A stretch of 64,000 bases of DNA, taken from NCBI RefSeq assembly GCF_011397635.1, contig NC_064773.1:35808784-35872783 (forward strand), in the 5' to 3' direction. This DNA comes from Epinephelus fuscoguttatus. Taxonomy: Eukaryota; Chordata; Actinopteri; Perciformes; Serranidae. Below, one piece after another: positions 56,612 through 64,000 of this stretch. The notes beneath the pieces are model-generated. The model ran no database searches, was not told where the DNA came from, and saw only the letters and a program-made list of their open reading frames with translations. Each line of letters begins with the position of its first letter. The first letter of the stretch is position 1. The translations under genes and the position numbers were made by a program.

Positions 56612-57807
56612 CATAGACATATATACATAGACGCCGCATTGATTACCACTGCCTATTGGAGCCGACGTCCTCGCCGGCCGCCATCTTGGATGGGTCTCGC
56701 TTCGCCTCCACAGTGCATTCACTTCTATTGAGGAAGGATCTGTATGCACAAGTAAAGTAGAATAACTCACTGAATTTTCAACTGATTTTCACGCGGTTTG
56801 GTTTGTTACAAACGGCACACATGTAGTTATGATACAGGATGCTTTCGTACATTAAAAATGCGGGATTTCATGCTTGGGAGTGGTATATATATATATATAT
56901 ATATATATACTGAATAAACACCATATACATAATACAAAACACAGTATAGCATATTATGTATAGCACACCTTTGTGCACATATTCACTTTTCCACCAGCTG
57001 TGCTGCAAATATCCCCTGCTGCTCATCCGTCTGTATCTTTTTTCAAATTATCTTGACCACAGTCCTATTTTCATAGTTATAATACCAATACCAAAATTAA
57101 TTTCAGTGTTTATGTAAATACTGAAAATGTTTTTTACTACTTTTAAGGGATCACAGCAGTCAGTGTAATAAGAATAAGAACTTTATTAATCCCCGAAAAG
57201 AAAATTTCAAAGAAGTCTGTAAGATCATCTATTTAACAAAGAATTATTAAGTCTGATGGCTGTGGGTATAAAAGAGAGTGTGTGTGAGAAATAAACTCAA
57301 TCAACAATCAAACTTTTTCTTTATTAAAATATATTAATACATTTATTAATATGCTATACTATGTTTTGTATTGTGTATATTGTGTTTATACAGTATATAT
57401 ATGTGTGTACATATCTATATATATATCTATATATCTATATCTATATCTATATATATGTATATGTATATATATCCATCCCACTCTGGGGTTGAGGTGAATA
57501 AAATAACTGTGTTGTGACCTAAATAACATGCTGTTGCTATCTGCATAAAGTATTAAAGCATGAAATCCTGCATTTTTAATGTACAAAAGCATCCTGTATC
57601 ATAACTACATGTGTGCCTTTTGTAACAAACCAAACCACGTGAAGATCAGTTGAAAATTCAGTGAGTTATTCTATTTTACTTGTGCATACAGCTCCTTCCT
57701 CAATAGAAGTGAATGCACTGTGGAGGCGAAGCGAGACCCATCCAAGATGGCGGCCGGCGAGGACGCGCTCAGGCAGTCGATGCGGCATCTATGTATATAT
57801 GTCTATG
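56612..57807. mobile_element. Long-terminal-inverted-repeat element with 9-bp duplication
   Basis: Ends CATAGACATATATACATAG and CTATGTATATATGTCTATG, flanked by perfect 9-bp repeats ATTGGTCGC (56603-56611 and 57808-57816). The inverted arms (~56612-56960 and ~57340-57807) are long, with (TA)n tracts and an extra ~75 bp in the right arm. Each arm contains a cgccggccgccatcttgg / ccaagatggcggccgg block with a YY1-like site. Length 1196 bp. The duplication size fits Mutator-type elements, but no transposase is present. Confidence 0.75.
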
Positions 57808-57816
57808 ATTGGTCGC

Positions 57817-58546
57817 TAGCAGCGCCCGCCGTTTACTTCCGTTTACTTACCGTTTACTACCGTTTAAGGCGAAAGAGAAGAAGAAATGTAAAACGTAAGT
57901 GTCGCATTATATTTTTGTTCATATATTTTCTCTTAGTTACATTACGCGGTTGGACTAAGGTTAATGTAGAGCTGAATTTAGGATATTATCTACACTACGG
58001 AGCATATTTTAGTGTAATATTGTTGCACTTGGCTTTGGTAGTCAGTCCAGTGTGATGTCACTGTAACTTATGGCTACGGTGCGAGTAGCCTATTTCACTC
58101 ACATCTGCCCCTAAAAATAGATATGTGCGAACGTATAATGTATGAATGTTTAAAACAGCACATTAGTTTCACAGAAAAGATTAAGAAATGCCGCCAAACA
58201 TTAGCACACTGCTAACTGTAGCCTCAGTTTGTGCCTCACAGAGCTGCTGGTAACGTTAACTTAGCGTTAGCAAGCAGGATAAGAGATGGCAGAGAGGCGA
58301 CGTCGTGCAAATAAACCAAAGATTTATTTTTTTTCTGTAGTAGTAAACACATGGGCCAATAACAAATGTGTTAATTAACTGTACTAAAGCTTTACAAGAT
58401 ATTCAGGGCTGGCAACGATAACATTAACATGATGAACGTTAAGTTAGCTCAGGTACAACACAGGTACCGCACAGAAACTTTTACAAAGGGCCATAAATCT
58501 GGTTGTAGTGACTGTCAGATCGCCAGCGGATGGTGTTTCCAGTGTG
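57817..58546. other. Unassigned
   Basis: A tandem echo cgtttacttccgtttacttaccgtttac at 57830-57865. A short frame atggcagagaggcgacgtcg at 58286 is too short to call. Confidence 0.3.
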
Positions 58547-61542
58547 GACACGGAGAGGCTCCAGGATGAAGTTGCCTTCACCCGCCTGCCACAGGCTGAG
58601 CAGCCTGGGAGTCGACGGATGAAGGCAACTTCACCCTGGAGCCTCTCCGTGTCTGCTCAGCCTGTCAGGCTGTGCAACCTGTCAGGCTGCACAAGCGCCA
58701 CCCTCAACTGCTAACCAAGACTATAAACAGTTCTATAACAAAACCTCAAGCATAACTCCTTGTTTGAAACATACAGTTAGCCTAGAAAAGTCGATTCATC
58801 GCACACAAGGAGGCTGAATTGCTTCTTATTTTATTAAATCTTCTAGGCTGCAGCTGTACTGAATCCAATCAGCAAGGTGAACAGCCTGCAGAGTCCACAC
58901 CTGCTGAGTAGGCCTATACCATGTATGGTCACGTGTTAAACAACACACAATCTCTACAAACAGTTAAATATATCACATCTCACTCAAATTACAACAACGA
59001 TTTCATATAATAAATGTCTAAATTCCTACATCAAGGGGAGGGTGAGGGTGAGGGAGCAGTGAAAGGGGAGGAAGGAGTGTCCTGTCTTTCCTCTTCCTCA
59101 ATCCTGGACAGGATTGGACATGGTATAGGCCTACTCAGCAGGTGTGGACTCAGCAGGCTGTTCTTCTTGCTGATTGGATTCAGTACAGCTGCAGCCTATT
59201 TAAAATCACCTGTGCAATGGACTATGTAACAAACCTGGTAAAGCCACGGGCAAAATGCGTTGTTTTGAAGACTGTTTGGAAGATTTAATAAGATAAGAAG
59301 TATGATACTCACAAAATAAGTATTTTGTTGAGATATTATTACTTTTTGTTTCCTTTCCTCTAAGAGTCACTTTTTGGTTTATCACAATTGTATTTTATTT
59401 TATTCTGTCTAATTTATAATGAGAGATTACAGAGAACCACACAATGACATGCTGTTTCATAAAATGGACACTTGGTGGGAGCACTGACCAGCAGTGTCAC
59501 TGGGACTCTTTGTCATGCGCAGCGGAAGTTGAGCTCATAATCCGGATGAATGGAGAATGAGTGCCTGTGTCCTGCTTCGCTGATTTCTGTTAAATATTTC
59601 CAATATTTCCAGGTTAGTTACCCACTTTTCATGTGACTACAGATGTTTATAAGCTAATATGAATCCCCGGTGATGTGTTGTCTGTAAGCTAAAAGTGCGT
59701 TAAGTGTGTAAACATTTAAGTGTTAGGGTAGGTGACGAGAAAATGGCGCCCGGCGCCGTAGCAAATTGTTTTCTTTTGTTTGTTTCTTTCGGCTCCTGGG
59801 CATTTGTGGGTTATTTCTCTGTGTGTGAAAAGCAGTTGTGTGTGTGGTACATTGTTCGAAATGCACTAAGCTAATGCTAATATACAAAGTAAGCTAAGCT
59901 AGTAAGCTACGGCGGCAGCCTTGTAAAGGGCGCGCACGTTAATAGTAGACAATGATATGGTTCTAGTTCATGGGATTTGGCGGCAGCAAGCTATGAGGCA
60001 GCCATATTCATTATTTTAGTTTGTGTTTATACAGTATAGTGTAAATGTAATGTAGCTTAACTGCAATGGAAATTTATTGTTATATAAAGTGGACACTTAT
60101 AAAATGTACAGTTATTACAAAAATACTGTTTCGATGAGAGGACAAAGATAATGTGTGTTTGAGGGAGAAGTACATACATGATTGTTGATAGACAGAACAC
60201 GTGATTTAAATGGAAAATGTTTATTTTTGGTTTGATACAAATTTTGCTAAGTTTATTTTTGGAAAATATGTAAAGGGAGACATTTATGTGAAAACAGACA
60301 TTTAAAGAACATATGGTTTCATGTAATCCAAATATGGGTATTTGGTGCTTTAATGTACAGCAGACAAAATAACAGAAAATAATCCATGATTGCAGTTAAA
60401 AAGTTGAAATGAATATGAAAATAAACATAATCCGGATGAATGGAGAATGAGCACCTGTGTCCTGCTTCGCTGATTTCTGTTAAATATTTTCAATATTTCC
60501 AGGGTACTCCTATCAGAGGATTATCTATATATCTGCCAGTGGAGACCGAGCTGGGACCCGCTACAGAAGCGACTTTTCTGATCTACTTGATGTCTCCTGC
60601 CATCACCTGCACCAAGGACTGAGGCATTTACTTTGGAATACAATTAGCCTACTTGTGAGTATTTTGTTAAAGAAACTGTTTAGTTCAGCTGCTTGAAAAT
60701 TTAAACTGCAAGTTACGGCTAACGTTAACTTAGCTAGTTTGTTTGTTGATAAACCACCATCCTGAAAGGCTGATTGTAGAGATTAGTGCCTTGCAGGCTG
60801 GTTAGATGACTCCATATTCTATAATTTTCATTATTCAGTTAGCTGCCTTCAAAGCTGATTGTAGAGATTAGTGCCTTGCAGGCTGGTTAGATGATTTCAT
60901 ATTCTATAATTTTCATTATTCAGTTAGCTGCCTTCAAGGCTGATTGTAGAGACTAGTCCCTTGCAGGCTGCCTTCAAGGCTGATTTGTAGTGACTAGCCT
61001 GCAAGGCACTAATCTCTATGATCAGCCTTGAAGGCACCTGACTGAATAATGAAAATTATAGAATATGAAATCATCATTAGCCTTCTAACCAGCCTGCAAG
61101 GCACTAATCTCTACAATCAGCCTTGAAGGCTGGTGCCTTATCAACAAACTAGCTAAGCTAACATTAGCAGTAACTTGCAGTTGAAGTTTTAAAGCAGCTG
61201 AACTAAACAGTTTCTTTAACAAAATACTAGGCTAATTGTATGTTTCAAACAAGGAGTTATGCTTGAGGTTATGTTATAGAACTGTTTATAGTCTTGGTTA
61301 GCTATAATTTGAACACAAAAACTAGCTCTTGTTTGCTAGGCTTTCAAACGATGCTGCTCGAATTGATGCCTGGTGAGCTGATTGGTTGTGCTCTAGCTCG
61401 CGATCTGATTGGCTGCTCAGCCTGACAGGCTGTTTTGCCTGACAGGCTGAGGATCTTTGTCCGATGTCAGGCTGCTCTGCCTGACAGGTTGATGATCCAT
61501 GTCCGATGTCAAGCTGCTCTGCCTGACATCGGACAAAGATCC
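58547..61542. repeat. 3-kb cluster of nested inverted repeats (foldback-like)
   Basis: Pairs found: 58547-58580 with 58620-58653 (33/34); 58710-58785 with 61227-61302 (~76 bp, spanning the cluster); 58844-58924 with 59117-59198 (~80 bp); 60657-60985 with ~60990-61230 (long, with 85-bp tandem units, three left and two right); 61451-61471 with 61522-61542 (21 bp). Short cagcctgtcaggctg / cagcctgacaggctg palindromes recur at both ends (58661-58692 and 61425-61500). The arrangement resembles a foldback transposon, but no target duplication was identified. Confidence 0.75.
59536..60503 (+). repeat. 78-bp direct repeat with exon-like edges
   Basis: Copies at 59536-59613 and 60426-60503 (cataatccggatgaatggag ... 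caatatttccagg), a few differences. Copy 1 runs into a donor-like cag|gttagt. Copy 2 runs into ggtactcctatcagaggatt and an open frame to 60622. GC-rich atggcgcccggcgccgtagc lies at 59742-59761 between them. Confidence 0.75.
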
Positions 61543-61914
61543 TCTGAGAAAGAGGGTTCACTTTGTCGCAGGGTCCAGAATCTTTAAAGTATTCTAGGAT
61601 TTAGGATTTCAAGGATTCTGGGGTATAGGATTTGTCTTTTTGTCTGTTTCTTGGAAAGCCAGCAGCTAAATCCAGCTTATGTAGAAGAAATTTTTTTTTC
61701 TTTCAGATTTGTTAAAACATATATTCTATCACAGTATTAGATATGTAATCTTATATATTTGTAACCTGCTGTAGGAGCACTGGGTGATGGCAGAGCAGTG
61801 ATGCTGCAGGACCACTGTGTGAGAGAGGACTGAATAAGTGCTGAGTCGACCTTGGTGAGACTTAAAACTTAACAAGGTGTGTTTCAAGTACACTGAACAA
61901 AAATATAAACGTAG
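61543..61914. other. Unassigned
   Basis: No recognisable element. ggattc/aggattt echoes at 61600-61640. Confidence 0.3.
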
Positions 61915-62178
61915 GGCTGGGCGATAAATTGATTTTATCGATTAATTCGAATTTGTAGTTTAGGTCGATTTGTTTTAATGAAAATCAAGTTTCTATTTAA
62001 AATCTGCCACCGCCCCTCCACGCTGGGCTCCCGTAGTTCAGAGTGGGCTCACCCCTAACCCCCATGCGCTTGATACACAAACAACATGGCAGCGAGCGCT
62101 GAAGATCTCGTTCTCAAGAAAGGGAACAAGTTCTTCAGCACTTTTGTGTGCACACCTGTGTCTGTGCGTGCGTGTGCT

Positions 62179-62221
<43 letters not shown>

Positions 62222-63520
62222 ACGCGACACAGAACAGAGGAGGATTTTAGACGCGCACCGTGGAGGGACATAAATGACATGCCTTGCACCGAAATGAAAA
62301 TTTGTGGCCGAAGCCGAATATGATTAAACGCTTGGCCGAATACCGAGTGCCGAATACCGAATATCATTGTTTAGTTTTTCATTAGTTTTTGCAGATGAAC
62401 CCCCTCCAGATTAGTGTTGTCACGGTACCAAAATTGGGACCCACTGTGCGATACCAATGAAAATACCATGGTTCTGAGTAGTGTCATGATACCACAGCAA
62501 AAATGAGGCTGATGTGCCTTTTGTCATTTATGAAAAGATAAATGACTTTTCTGTAATACATCAATGATATTTCAATGGAATAAATTACTTATTCATACTT
62601 CAAAAACAGCATCAGTAAGTGATTAACATAGGGGGGATCAAAATAAAATAAATAAATAAAATAAAAATCAACCAGCCACCCTCCTCCCCTGACAAGTCCC
62701 TTCATAAGTAAAGAACAGTCCCTAAAGTGCGATGAGGTTTGTGGGCTGTTACTGCCACAAAGACAGAAATGTGAAAGGCTCGTTTCTCCTCTGACACATC
62801 ACATACCTGTGTTCGGCTGGCTTGGCTGTTCAGGTACTTCTGGGCAGTCATGACACCATGAAGAGGATATTATTGGAACCGACTTCTCCGTCGCCGGGTA
62901 AGCCGATGGCCGCCGTATTTGACAGGAATACATTAACGTTACTGTCTGTGTCTGTGACCCCCGTTCAACCCACAATCGGTGGGATTCGCCTTTTGTTTCT
63001 GCTGCTGGTTGAAATATGTAGGCTGCTCGCACAGCGTGCTGAATGATTTAAGCCTACTTTGCTCGCTCAAAACTATTTTTAGTTGCAAATGCGAGTGCGG
63101 TGACGGACGGATCGCCACACTGCCGACATTTTATTCCGCCCGTCAGGGCACGCTGTTTGATTGCGTTATTAAAACACGCCGCTATTATTCGGCCTTGCTT
63201 TTAACTTATTCCACCGAATACCGAATGTGTGTTTTTCTGCAATATTCGGCCGAATATATTCGGTTACCGAATATTCGGAGCATCCCTAGTAAATATGATA
63301 AGTTACCAACACCAAGCTGGCAGACGCCCGAACCGTAGTAAAGGGATCTCCGAAGACCATTAGCTCTTTTAGCTTAGCTTTAGCTGCGTAGGCTTCTTCA
63401 CTGTGGCTGCTCGATGTGAACAACATAGCACATGCCTCACTTTCTTCCTGGGGCGCATCCATCTGACGTCACACACCACACATGGCGCGCTAACATCTCA
63501 TACCTCCTACATCAACTACA

Positions 63521-63600
<80 letters not shown>

Positions 63601-64000
63601 ACACCACACCCACACACACATCAGGCTTAGCCTGTAATATAAGGTTATTTAGTTTGTTTAATAAAAGGACAAGGTATAGACATGTTCTATAGGAAAGGTA
63701 ACTTCTGTTGTGAAAGGTGACTTCTGTTGTGATCCAATATGATGGTAGGGGAAACACTGTCGTATGACAGGGGTCCGGTGGAAAGCAATCACAGATGCAG
63801 TCGCCATGTATATTGCTAGAGATATGGTGTCTAATGGGCTACCGTGGAAAAGATGGGGTTTATTCACATGCTGAAAGTTTTGGACCCCAGGTATGTGCTA
63901 CCAGGCCGCAAATATTTTTTTTTTTTAAACTAGGAGGGGAAAAAATCTATTTAAATCGTGAATCGGATTTTTTGTGAAAAAATCAGCCATTTCTTTTTTT
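61915..64000. mobile_element. hAT-type element running off the window, with nested insertions
   Basis: Starts TAGGGCTGGGCGATAAATTG. Sequence near the window end (aaatcgtgaatcggattttt) looks like the opposite subterminal region, but the right terminus is outside. An ATG-led segment MAASAEDLVLKKGNKFFS (62085-62138) resembles the leader of a BED-finger hAT transposase. Inside are a second element whose edges are gcaccgaaatgaaaatttgt (~62287) and ttcggagcatccctag (~63275-63290), and within that a tgttgtcacggtaccaaaat block and a ~320-bp segment shared inverted with 38380-38690. Microsatellites: (GT)n 62179-62220 and (CGCA)n/(CA)n 63519-63600. Confidence 0.5.

Noticed and set aside
56703..57725. 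Divergent host promoters suggested by ccaagatggcggc sites
   Set aside because: The two sites are mirror copies in the arms of one transposon flanked by a 9-bp duplication; host promoter function is not supported.
59536..60503. Solo or paired LTRs of a retrovirus-like element
   Set aside because: The direct repeats are only 78 bp, lack TG...CA ends, and enclose no gag/pol or primer-binding site.
63403..63757. His/Thr-rich frames at the right end
   Set aside because: Translations of (CGCA)n/(CA)n microsatellite.

Overview
The window looks like teleost fish nuclear DNA. It has introns with GT/AG boundaries, many (CA)n/(GT)n microsatellites, tRNA-derived SINEs, Rex3-, L2- and L1-type LINEs, Tc1 transposons and many hAT-type short elements, and it carries part of one recognisable vertebrate host gene. 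There is no bacterial, phage or CRISPR signal. All identifications come from reading the sequence and from recalled protein families; no database was searched.

Host gene: on the minus strand, exons 1-3 of plekha5 (two WW domains at the N terminus) lie at 10349-10258, 10135-10059 and 9237-9180, with a CpG-rich promoter/5'UTR just to the right. Exon 4 is not visible, so bases 1-9179 are probably intron 3, filled with LINE tails and hAT-type debris. Everything right of about 10.6 kb is upstream intergenic DNA built largely of nested mobile elements.

Layout: 0-0.6 kb LINE 3' end; 1.0-3.5 kb decayed hAT DNA, including a transposase exon split by a second hAT insertion; 4.25-5.0 kb a short inverted-repeat element and a SINE; 6.7-7.8 kb LINE tail and a LINE ORF1-type esterase fragment; 9.2-10.6 kb plekha5; 12.7-15.95 kb a BED-finger hAT relic and Tc1 copy 1; 17.9-18.7 kb a TTAA-type element holding a SINE; 18.85-24.55 kb a full-length L1 with target-site duplication, intact ORF1 and broken ORF2; 25.2-27.1 kb a decayed CACTA-type (CMC) transposase on the minus strand; 28.26-29.45 kb nested inverted repeats; 29.9-33.8 kb a dispersed repeat, a Rex3 fragment and an L2 copy; 34-35 kb a dispersed repeat; 37.5-38.7 kb a hAT element with an 8-bp duplication; 40.8-41.5 kb an L1 tail.

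The main object is at 41652-54839: what reads as one 13.2-kb CACTA/EnSpm-type transposon (ends CACTGTAAAAA...TTTTTTACAGTG, flanked by TG). It encodes two genes on the plus strand. The first is a C2H2-finger transposase (43.76-46.86 kb). The second is a four-exon accessory gene starting with a PB1-like module (47.9-53.5 kb). It is itself a host for other elements: a 543-bp element with a 9-bp duplication carrying a RecQ-like helicase fragment, an apparently intact Tc1 whose flanking exon is duplicated in inverted orientation, and a SINE.

The right part (56.6-64 kb) holds a long-inverted-repeat element with a 9-bp duplication, a 3-kb cluster of nested inverted repeats, and another nested hAT region running off the window end.
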